Source: Pilaira anomala
Lineage: Eukaryota; Mucoromycota; Mucoromycetes; Mucorales; Mucoraceae
Assembly (NCBI GenBank): GCA_025716855.1
Contig: JAIXMQ010000012.1
Coordinates: 248,001 to 312,000 of the forward strand
Direction: 5' to 3'
DNA length: 64,000 nucleotides
The notes under the pieces were generated by a model. The model searched no databases, was not told the origin of the DNA, and saw only the letters and a list, made by a program, of their open reading frames with translations. Position numbers and translations under genes: made by a program. This document shows positions 11,348 to 22,033 of the stretch, in pieces. Position 1 is the first letter of the stretch. Each line of letters begins with the position of its first letter.

Positions 11348-13431
11348 ATGAGTGATGTCGTAAGTTCATATCAAAGTTATTAATACTCATAAAAACTCAC
11401 ACACACACACACACCCCTTAAAAAAAAAAAAAAAAGCATGGTAGAAAACGTGAAAAAAACACAGAGGAGGTAATAAAGGCAAGAAAGTTAAGAGAAGCAG
11501 GAAAAATTAAAGAATACAACCAACTCGTTTCAGACTGTAGAACAAAAGTAAATAACCCTAAAGAAGCTCCATAATAATAAAAAAAAAAAACTCATTATAT
11601 TTTTTAACTAGATGGAGAATACGCAATACGATGCCGAAACTTTTTCCTTAACAACCAAAATCTTGCAATGGAATCCAGACTATTATACTATTTGGAACTA
11701 TCGACGTATCCTTATCTTGGACCAAATCAAAAATGAACCTGAAAAAGAGAAAAAGTCGTATCAAAATGAACTCGTCTTCTTTTTACAGTTGATCAAAATG
11801 AATCCAAAGTCATATTGGTTATGGAATCACCGCATTTGGTGTTTACAGAATATGCCCAATCCCGATTGGGACGCTGAACTTCTTCTGGTCGATAAAATGT
11901 TGACCATGGATGCACGTAACTGTAAGTCTACTATACCAATAAGATGCTTCTTCTTCTTCTTCTGATCAACTAAAAAACAATCGACTTTTTAGTTCATGGT
12001 TGGGATTATCGTCGATTTGTCGTAAGTCATCTTTTAAACAAATCACAAGATAAACCTGCGGTTGTGAAACAAGAATATGATTTCACTACCCGTAAAATCT
12101 CTGCCAATTTCAGTAATTATTCTGCTTGGCATCAAAGATCTAAATTAATACCAGAGGTTGTATCTTCAATGACAGCTGAAGAAAGGGATCAAGTTGCTGC
12201 AAATGGTAACGTACTACTCAAAAAAAAAAAAATTCAGGGTAATTAAAGTTTTTTTTTTTTTTTTTTTGATAGAATTGGAATTAGTACAAGCAGCAGTTTA
12301 TACGGAACCCGAGGATCAATCTGCATGGATATATTATTGGTGGTTAGTGGGTCGAGTACTTGAGGAGGTGGAACTGTTAGGAGCCTATCAATTAAAAGAT
12401 ACTCCACTGGTTATTTTAGGTTTTAATGACCTAATTAAATTTATGCAGGTCCCTCGGTTTTTTGATGCAAAAAATCAACCTTTATTGGGTAAATTATATC
12501 CATTCTCTTCTCAAGACCGTGAATGTGCTTCCGTCTGGATCTTTTTATTAGAAAATACCTGTCCTGTGAAAAACTTGGTTTTAGATCCTACTACAACTAT
12601 CTTACCTAGTTCGTCTGCGAAAAAGATTCCTCGTGCTCAATGGAATATCAATATAACTGAGATAAACAAAGGAGAAGGTATATATATATATAAAAGAAAG
12701 AATTACAGAAAGAAAACAATTAATTTTTTTTTTGTCAATCCCTAGGGGCTTATAAACGAGTAGAAGCATTAAAAAATAATTTGAAAAATCCTTGGACTTC
12801 TTGTTCAACAAAAATGTATAAAGATCCAGCTTTAGATGATCAAATCAGTTGGTATAATTTAGATAAATCTCAATTATTAAAAGATCAAATACAGGTCATT
12901 CGAGAATTATTAGAACTTGAGTCTGATAGTGCATGTAAGTATATATATATACTAGTGATGTGTGTTTGCATTCAACATATATATATATATATATATATAT
13001 TTTTAAAAAAAAAACTGTTGTAAATCTATATATTTTAGGGGCATTACAAACACTTGTACACTTTTTAAATCAACTTTTATTACGTACTGGAAATCTAGAA
13101 ATATACAGTGAAATCATTGACATTTTAGATAAATTAATTGAAATCGATCAAGATAGAAAAAATAGATACATAGATCAAAGTAAGACTTTTTTTTATTATT
13201 ATTATTATTATTAACTTGTTTTATTGATAACTATCTATTTTAGAAACTAGAATCAAATTTGATCAATCTCTATTAGAAGAGAAAAATGAAACAACACTGG
13301 ATCTTTCATCTTTCACTTTTATTCCTCTTTTATCAAAATTATTACTCAAGGATCGTATTATTGTTTCTTCAAAAGAGTTACAATCTCAAGTCAATCAATT
13401 ACCATTCTTATCTGAATGTATTTCTTTATAA
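11348..13431 (+). CDS. BET4: Rab geranylgeranyltransferase alpha subunit
   Basis: Eight exons (11348-11359, 11437-11547, 11612-11921, 11993-12205, 12273-12677, 12746-12934, 13039-13179, 13244-13431) give 522 aa. The first exon is only 12 nt and joins to HGRKRE, matching the family's N-terminal MHGR motif. Prenyltransferase alpha repeats are visible: [41 protein letters not shown] and [10 protein letters not shown]. The protein partners a beta subunit and the Rab escort protein to add two geranylgeranyl groups to C-terminal cysteines of Rab GTPases such as the Sec4-like protein at 54294-55261. The roughly 200-residue C-terminal extension makes it longer than yeast Bet4 (about 330 aa). It faces the amidotransferase gene tail to tail with 2 bp between stop codons. 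Confidence 0.92.
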
Positions 13432-13433
13432 TT

Positions 13434-14279
13434 TTATAAAATAATAAAATCTATAAATTTTTCTACTACCCAAACATCTTCCATCTCTTCACTCTCCGTA
13501 TCTAATTTATGTAACCATTGAGCTGCCAAGTCCTTGGGTAATACTCCACTTTCGGTTCGTTTCTTGATCACAATTCGGATCGTATCCCGGTTAAATTCTG
13601 GGTGTCCTTGGATCGTAATACATTGTCCATTCTCGGATACTGTAGCATGATTCTCTGTATTCTCTGTACTTGCCAAATTTACAAAGCCTGTAGGAATTCG
13701 TGATACATAATCTCTATGAAGTTGATTGATTCTCTTTTTTTTAAAAAAAAAAAAAAGGTTATATATTATACTACTACTGAATACATTTTCATTTCTTCTT
13801 TTACTTACCAATACTTTCTTATCAGTCTTCAAAAATTCTTTCCCCTTTTCATTCAACTCAAGTTCTGTATGACCTACTTCCCACCCTTTGGGATTTCTTT
13901 CTGTCACGCCTCCAGCAGCATGTAAAATAAGTTGATGCCCAAAACAAAATCCAACCAATTTCACCGCCTCCGGTTTCTTTAACACTGCTTGTAAGAACTC
14001 GACCATCTTTAAAATCCATGGCAAATGATCATGCGCGTCATATTTAGATCCTGTGATAACAATCGCATCATACTTCTTATTCTCAATATCTTCTAATGAA
14101 GGATACGCTTGTTCGTTCACAACATCGAAAAAGTCCCAACCAATACGCACATTCTTACTCGCACTGGCTCTTTCAAAAATAACAGGAAATTGTTTGGTGT
14201 AGTCCCCATATTTTGCAACTACCTCCGGTAAAGGTGTATCACAAACAAGTAAAGCAAAGTGTAAGTTACGTTGAGTCAT
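13434..14279 (-). CDS. Class I glutamine amidotransferase-like protein
   Basis: Two exons (13809-14279 and 13434-13733) give 256 aa. The GATase-1 fold carries the nucleophile in GFCFGHQ (Cys112) and the His/Glu pair in QGHPEF (His201, Glu203), so the triad is complete; ITGSKYD sits at the oxyanion-strand position. Length and layout match the stand-alone fungal GATase-like family (yeast YLR126C type), which resembles the glutaminase part of GMP synthase without a synthase domain. The physiological substrate is not established. The acceptor of the single intron is an A-run plus G at 13734-13735; the alternative AG two bases on would break the frame. The start at 14279 is preferred because the codons upstream are Phe/Tyr homopolymer. 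Confidence 0.88.
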   Translation of the reverse strand: MTQRNLHFALLVCDTPLPEVVAKYGDYTKQFPVIFERASASKNVRIGWDFFDVVNEQAYPSLEDIENKKYDAIVITGSKYDAHDHLPWILKMVEFLQAVLKKPEAVKLVGFCFGHQLILHAAGGVTERNPKGWEVGHTELELNEKGKEFLKTDKKVLVSKRRNENVFSSSIIYNLFFFFKKKRINQLHRDYVSRIPTGFVNLASTENTENHATVSENGQCITIQGHPEFNRDTIRIVIKKRTESGVLPKDLAAQWLHKLDTESEEMEDVWVVEKFIDFIIL

Positions 14280-14709
14280 TGTCAAGTAAAAAAAGAAAAA
14301 GAAAAAAAAAAAGAAAAAGAAGAATAACGCTGGGTCGCGTGAGAGCATTTATGTTGATTATAAATACATCTAATGCGGGTCCTTAATTAATTTGAATAAA
14401 CGAATCTTAGTAATATTTAGCATATATATTTCATATCGAATAATTCAGGGCCTGCTCGATTTCAGTAGTATCCCAGCAACACCAATATTCATCGTATCAA
14501 GCATTTTGCAAAAAATAAAAAAAGTGAACTTCAAAAAAAAAAAAAAAAGAAGATAGCCATCGCTACGAAAAAAAAAAAAAAAGTTTAAATATTCCATGTT
14601 TTGTGGCTTTTATATTATCGATACAAACATTCCACAGGTAGAATACTAACAGATGGCACGCTTAATTTATTGCTTTTTCTTTTTCTTTCTCTTTAATAGA
14701 TTAAAAAAA
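14280..14709. other. Divergent spacer
   Basis: A 430-bp spacer between the amidotransferase and phospholipase genes, which are transcribed away from each other. It contains an (AAAAAG)-like purine run beside the amidotransferase start and several A runs. No other signal was recognised. Confidence 0.5.
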
Positions 14710-16494
14710 ATGTTGATACACTTTATTTCAATTGCAATCAGTATTGTATCTGTCATCGCATTGAACGTCACAAGCATATCTGAATGTCCTGCACTCAATG
14801 CGAGACTATCACCTCCAATAGATATAACAGATCTAAGAATAGATGACATCAAAATATTAGGTGCTTTAGGTGATAGGTAATACCTCTCTCTCTCTCTAAT
14901 CCTAACGACGCCCTCCCCTACCCCTCCCCCCCCTTTTCACTTATGTAATTTTTTTTTTTTTTTCATTTAGTATAATAGCTGGTTATGGTATCAAACCAAT
15001 TGCATCCGGCATTTTAGGATTTCTAAACAAAAACACATTAACAGAACATCGTGGACTAAGTTATCTCATGGGAGCAGATCAAGGGGCTGTATCAGTTGCA
15101 AATTTTATTAAACATTATAATCCATTTATTCATGGCCCGTCGGCTGGTGCCCATTTTTTAAGTTATATTCGAGGACGCCAAAGACTTTATTGTAAAAACT
15201 GTTACATTATCTAATACATATATTCTTTTTGACATGTATTCTTTTTGTTCTTTTTTTTTTTAAAAAAAAAAAATAGATAATTTATATAAAGATTATTTAA
15301 ATGCTGCTAAAGTGGGTGCTATGGCTCTTAATTTAGATTACGAACTGGATTATCTTTTAGATCGTGAGTAAAAAAAAAGAAAAAAAAATTGACATACACA
15401 CAACATAAGCCCAAAGAAAAATAACAGGTTGTTAGACTTGGATGATGCATCCATGATAGATCCAAAAGTAATGGGTGGCTGGAAAATGATAACAATTCAA
15501 GTTGGCAGTAGGTAACCCTTTTATATATATATATATATATATATTATATATCTAATTGTACTAAAAAAAAAATCAATAAATACAGGTAATGACATTTGTA
15601 GATCTTGTACCAGCGAATTTATCAGCGATACGACTCCTGAGGCGTATGGGATCTACTTGGAGCGTACAATCCAACGTATACAAGCACATGTTCCTAAAGT
15701 GCTCGTCAATATAAGTAAAGTTTTTTTTTTTTTAAAAAAAAAAAAATGTTGAAAACAGATTTAGCACTTTACTAAATCATAATTTATAGTGGGAATGTTT
15801 AATATGATGGATATACATGCGGTTTATGCAAAAGATCCAAAGTATTGTGATCACCGAGTTTTATTAAAACCATGCGATTGTTTTCAAGTAGAAGGTGGGT
15901 TAGAGCGTGTCAACTTACTTATAAATGGTAAGTCAACTATATATATATAAAGCTGAAAACAATTAATATCAACCATCTCTCTCTCTTTGGGGGGGGGCTG
16001 CTTATAGCTTATAATCAAGTAATGCAGGATATCGCTTTTCGATATGCTGCAAAGCCTGGTGCTAACTTTGGTGTAATGTATACACCTATACCTATTGATG
16101 TCAAGTCTCTTCCAGTGAATGCGTTTAGGTAAAGTGATTTTGTTAGTTTTAATTTTTTTTCTTTTTTTACTTTTTGCTAAAAATAAGAAACGTACACTGT
16201 AGTAATATTGATTGCTTCCACCCGTCTCTGGTTGGACACCAATGGTTTGCAAAGGTATAAGATTTATTGTACCCATCTTATCTAAAAATTTGATACTAAT
16301 TCAGAGTATAAAAAGTCCATATGGAATCAATATTTTTTACCAAAAGAACATAAACCCTCGGTCATGGTATATAACCCAAATGAACAGGTAATAAGAGCCT
16401 TTTTTTTTTTTTTTGGTTTAAGCATATATAACTGACATATATAACCACATAGATTTATTGTCCAGTAGATAGTGATCGAATCCAAGTAAACTGA
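14710..16494 (+). CDS. Phospholipase B1-like SGNH/GDSL lipase
   Basis: Ten exons (14710-14876, 14971-15191, 15277-15367, 15428-15507, 15586-15714, 15790-15927, 16008-16128, 16203-16254, 16316-16387, 16453-16494) give 370 aa. A hydrophobic N-terminus (about 1-20) looks like a signal peptide. SGNH blocks are present in order: ALGDS (nucleophile Ser56, split by intron 1), GPSAGAH, QVGSND, and the catalytic IDCFHPS near the end. Cys pairs such as ICRSCTSEF suit a secreted fold. The closest family is phospholipase B1 (PLB1, animal and fungal), which removes acyl chains from phospholipids. Exon 9 is taken to start at 16316, giving AKSIWN; an acceptor nine bases earlier would add three residues. No GPI-type tail is seen, so secretion is likely. 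Confidence 0.85.
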
Positions 16495-16646
16495 ATTTTT
16501 TGGTGTTAATTTTTAAACAAAATGGTTCATTTAAAAACATTCAATAAAGAAATATACATTAGATATAAATTGAGTTTCTTCCTTAAAATAAAAAACCGCA
16601 GGCGGCTACTATATATTATTTTTCGCGTTTACTTATTTGTCTTACT

Positions 16647-19600
16647 ATGGAAACTCATTGTAATAGAAAAAAAAAAAATAACAACATAAAGAAGACTAAC
16701 ACTATTTATCTTTCTTAGTAACAAACGAGAAATTAGAGGAAGTATTTGCTCGCTTAAGAGGCTCTCAAACAGAGGTAGAAAAGAACAAATAAGACTATCA
16801 TATAAAACTCGATTCACTTAAACAATGTCAAACAATAGATCCCGCCTCTGAAACAACCTTCAGTACAAGACATCAAGGACGAATTAGAAGAGAAATTTCT
16901 TACACCACAAAAGAGTTTTCCAACTTCTTGGTTAAATAAGTGTCAAGAGTATGACTTATTTCTCTTGTTTTTTTTTGAATTGCTTATTTTAAAACGTTTT
17001 TTTTTTTTTTTTCTATATAGACATTGGGAAGAGTTACCCAACTATGCTACGAATGCTCATACTCAATTAACCAAACCTCGCACTAGTATTACTGTAGCAC
17101 GTAAAGGTTGTGATGGTGACATTGTTGGCTTTAGAGAAATTGTTGCTGACGACCCTAACTTGGCTTCCAATAATTCGACTAGTTTTTCCAGAGCCTTCGG
17201 GTCAACTAAAAATTTCGTTCGTGGTTCTGCAGCACAATTCCCTTTTGCTCCTGGAGGTTTAGAAAAAGAAGTAGTTGTGGATAATTTGAATGATTCGATA
17301 GATTTGGACCTTGATATCGACTTCTTTACTTTTGAAGGTAAAAGCTCTCTTTCTCTCTCTCTTTTTTTTTTTTAAACAAAAAAAAAAACAGGTGGTTAAT
17401 AACTTATTCAAATAGATTTATCTGCTATTGCCCCGGGATTGGAAAGAAGTTTAAAATTTGAAGGTAAAAAAAAAAAAAAAAAAAAAGGTTCACCCACCGC
17501 ATAAATAGAACCGAGTAAAATAATTAATAGAATATATTAGATGATGAGACTGAAAAGGAATCAACGCTTGTCAACAAGAATAATACTGTATTTAATATTG
17601 AGGATATGATGGCACCTATCGACGATACATTTGATTTTTTAAATGTCAAAACAATCAATACAGACTCAACTACTGTTACTGATGAAGAACCTGAAGAAGA
17701 ATCCTCAGGTAAAGCCCTACATAAATCTAATAACCCAAACATTTGATCTCACAATGAACTCTCTCTCTCTCTCTCTCTTTCATTTTAATCAGCTGAACAA
17801 GAAGTGGACGAACTTTTACCTTCAACTTTACCTCCTCCAAAGGATTTAGCACCAAAGAAAATAACCTCTACAAACGAAGCTTTGAAACGTCGTGAATGGG
17901 CACACGAAATTAATGTCAACGAGCCCTTTGAAAACTTTTATGATTTGGTACCTGAAATGGCTTTACAGGTAAACTATCCCATTTCATCATCTAAATGAAA
18001 AACGAAAAATATCATTTTATATACTAAAATATCCATACTTCATTATTTTAGTTTCCATTCGAGCTTGATGTGTTTCAAAAGCAAGCTGTATATCATTTGG
18101 AAATTGGGGATTCAGTATTTATTGCAGCCCATACTTCCGCTGGTAAAACTGTGGTTGCTGATTATGCTATCGCATTAGCAACAAAACACATGACCAAAGC
18201 TATTTATACTTCACCCATCAAAGCGTTGAGTAACCAAAAATTCAGAGATTTTAAACATACGTTTGGTGAAGATGTCGGTATCTTGACTGGTGATGTCCAA
18301 ATTCGACCTGAAGCGAGTTGTTTAGTCATGACAACCGAAATTTTAAGAAGTATGTTGTATCGAGGTGCAGATCTTATTCGAGATGTTGAATTTGTTATTT
18401 TTGATGAAGTTCATTATGTGAATGATTTAGAGGTAAATTTAAGAACCCCCTTTTTCTTTAAAATATATATATATATATATACATACATGTATACAAACAA
18501 TTTATTTTATACAGAGAGGTGTCGTTTGGGAAGAAGTAATCATCATGTTACCTGCGCATGTTAATATTATTTTATTATCAGCTACTGTTCCCAACACAAA
18601 AGAATTCGCTGGTTGGGTCGGGTAAGCTTATATTTCTATATTGATAATTTTCTTCTTACTCATGCATTCATTAGTCGTACCAAAAAGAAGGATATTTATG
18701 TGATTAGTACTTTAAAAAGACCTGTGCCTTTGGAACATTATATTTATGCAAACAAAGATATATACAAGATTGTTGGTGCAAATGAAAACAAGCTGAATAC
18801 AGTTGGGTAAATGATTAATTCAAAATTATATTTTTTTTTTATTTTTTTTTATTCATAAATACATTTTAGTTATAATAAGGCCAAGGAAGCTATGATGAAG
18901 CGTAAGGAGCAAGTCGATAAATCACTTGGAAACACAAATACGCGTGGAGGCCGTGGTGGACGTGGTGGTACTGTCACTCGTGGAGGTCCTAGAACGATGA
19001 CAAGAAGTTATCAATCAAACATGCAAACAGTTAGTACAAAACTACATAAAATAAAACCCCCCTTTATTAATTTTTTTTTTTTTTTTAGGATCGTAATTTG
19101 TTTGTCCATTTGATCGGTATGCTAAAAGCCAAAAGCTTATTGCCTGTAGTTATTTTCACCTTCTCTAAACGTCGTTGTGAAGAATACGCTTCTGGATTAT
19201 CCAAAACAGATCTTTGTAGCAGTTTAGAAAAGAGTGAAATTCATGTCTTTATTGAACGTAGTTTGGTCCGACTTCGTGGTACAGATAAACTTTTACCTCA
19301 AATTTTAAGAATGAGAGATTTACTTAGTCGTGGTATCGCTGTACATCATGGTGGTCTTTTACCTATTATCAAGGAAATGGTCGAAATTTTGTTTGCAAGA
19401 GGATTAGTCAAGGTATTGTTTGCTACTGAAACATTTGCTATGGGTGTCAACATGCCTGCTCGTTGCGTCGTTTTCTCTGGTATCCGAAAGCATGATGGTC
19501 GTAACTTCAGAGACTTACTTCCTGGTGAGTACACACAAATGTCGGGTCGTGCTGGTCGTCGTGGTTTAGATAGTACGGGTGTTGTTATTATTGCTACGGG

Positions 19601-20482
19601 TGGAGACGAACCGCCTGAAGTATCTTCTTTATCCACCATGTTATTAGGCAAACCAACCAAGCTCGAATCACAATTCCGTTTGACATACAACATGATCTTG
19701 AACTTGCTTCGTGTAGAAGCTCTCAAGGTAGAAGAAATGATTAAGCGTAGTTTCTCTGAAAACAGTTCTCAAAAGTTATTACCTGACACCAAACGTCTAG
19801 TTGATGAAAGTGAACAGAAACGTAGTGCTCTTCGTCAATTAGATTGTGCTATTTGTGAACCTGATCTTGAAAAGTTTTATGATATCTGTGGTGAAGTCGT
19901 GCATTTAAATCGTCTCATGATGACTCAATTTATCACTATGACTCCAGCTGGTAATAGAGGCTTAAGTTCAGGTCGCTTCGTGATTATCAATACGAACGTT
20001 TATCGAAATGCACCTGCTGTCATCTTGAAGCCTTTACCCGTCAGCACTGCGAACTCGCAACATCGATCATTCTATTGCCTTGTTCTTTTGCCTAAGGATC
20101 TTGATATCAGTAATACGATGAGCTTAGATGAAACTACTCCTCTTCCCATTACCACAATCTGTACACCTGAAGATGGAAACGGAAAGACGGAGATAGTTAC
20201 TGTTGGTGCCCCTGATATTTTGTTCGTCACTCGGTTGTCAATCAAGACTGATGTTGATTCTGTTATGAGCGGTGCAAACTCTATGGAAACTGTTCGTATC
20301 GCTCAAGAACTCGAATCTTTTGGCTTAGATGCTAAAAAGAGTGGGTTAGTCGAATACGATTGGAGTAAGATTAAGGATATGGAGTTCCAAGAAATGTTCC
20401 GTTCCAAGCTTAGATTAATGAAGAATCTTCGTACCGAATTCCAATGTACTAAGTGTCCTGAACTTGATGAGCATGTAAAGTA

Positions 20483-20516
<34 letters not shown>

Positions 20517-21284
20517 GATCAATACAAATAGCTAATGCCTTCTCTTTTTCTTTAATAGTATGGACTTATTCATGCACATAAGCGATTATCTAGTCAAATT
20601 GATTTACTCAACATGACTATTTCTGATCAAAACTTGGAGCTGTTACCTGACTATCATCAACGTATTGAAGTTTTGAAACAATTGAATTATATTGATGAGC
20701 AAGGCACTGTTCAATTAAAGGGTCGTGTTGCTTGTGAAATCAACTCTGCTGATGAATTGTTATTGACCGAATTAGTACTCGATAACGTATTTGCCGATTA
20801 CGAACCAGCTGAAGTAGTTGCTATTCTTTCATGTTTCGTATTCCAAGAACGCAATGCTAGTGAACCTAGATTAACACCTAAGCTTACAAAGGGCAAGGAA
20901 GTCGTATTGACCTATGCTCGCAAGATTGCTCAGTTACAAGCCGATTGTGGATTAGCTATCTCTGTTGAAGATTATGCCAATAGCTTCCGATTTGGATTGG
21001 TTGAGGTTGTTTATGAATGGGCTAGAGGTTTGGTAAGTAACAATTCATTTAAAAAAGGAAAAAAAAAAAAGTACTAATATCTGTTTTTGAAGCCTTTTAA
21101 ACATATTACAGATTTGACAGATGTTTTGGAAGGTTCTATTGTTCGTTGTATTAGTAGATTGGATGAAACCTGTCGCGAAGTGATGGGTGCTGCACGTATG
21201 GTAGGTGATACCAGTCTTTATAAAAAGATGGAACAAGCAGAACAAGATATTAAGCGTGATATTGTGTTTGCTGCCAGTTTGGTA

Positions 21285-21361
<77 letters not shown>

Positions 21362-21419
21362 CAACGCATCTTTAATTTATCAATATTCTGATCATTCTTT
21401 TAAACAATAGTACTTCTAA
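16647..21419 (+). CDS. SKI2: Ski2 DExH RNA helicase of the Ski complex
   Basis: Fifteen exons (16647-16659, 16719-16774, 16839-16948, 17021-17337, 17416-17463, 17541-17708, 17793-17968, 18052-18432, 18515-18621, 18675-18806, 18870-19029, 19089-20474, 20559-21032, 21093-21281, 21411-21419) give 1241 aa, close to yeast and human Ski2. The N-terminal Ski3/Ski8-binding part carries [15 protein letters not shown] and [18 protein letters not shown]. Helicase motifs are intact: AAHTSAGKT (Lys328), DEVH (414-417), LLSATVPN and [12 protein letters not shown]. An RGG-type stretch near residue 540 lies where the family has its insertion, and the C-terminal domain ends in AASLYF. The cytoplasmic Ski complex feeds RNA to the exosome for 3'-5' decay. 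First and last exons are 13 and 9 nt; the last intron holds a 75-T run. Ski3 and Ski8 genes are not in the window. Confidence 0.95.
21287..21361 (+). repeat. T75 homopolymer in last SKI2 intron
   Basis: Seventy-five consecutive T residues in the sense strand of the final SKI2 intron, starting five bases after the GTAAG donor. It is the longest homopolymer in the window. Its true length may be uncertain in sequencing. Confidence 0.9.
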
Positions 21420-21634
21420 AATCAATATCAGAGTTCAATTAATTAAATTTTAAATGGGAAACAAAATCTTCCTTTTGTGTTATCTTTGCTTTCTATAGAA
21501 TAATTTATGGAAATAAAAGTCTTTTAACAAAGTATTTACGTACAAATTCATGCATTTTTGTTTTTTGTTTTTCGAAAATGAAATAAAAAGGTTTTATTTT
21601 TTATTTTTTAAATAATATTTATAACAATGTACAA

Positions 21635-22000
21635 TTATGATGATGAAGACTCTTTTATATACCATGTAGGTTTCTAAAGATAAATATTTTTTCTTTAATA
21701 AATAGTATATTATAAATTTCATATTCATACATACTGTGTCTGATCCTCGTTTTTCTTTAACTGCGATATTTTTTATTTTGGCTTCTAATTGACGTTTTGA
21801 TACATCCTTCAGTAACCAATTTGTTTTTGCTTCTGTGATAAGATTTGGAATCGAGTCGCCAGATTTTTCATTAATAACCTATTAAAAGAAACTTCAGTAA
21901 AGATATTCGATTTAATAATTTATCTACTAACGTTAATGAGTGCGGTCGTGTGTTCATTTGTAAAATCATTTGCCATAACATGAGTAGTAGTAGTAGCAGT

Positions 22001-22033
<33 letters not shown>

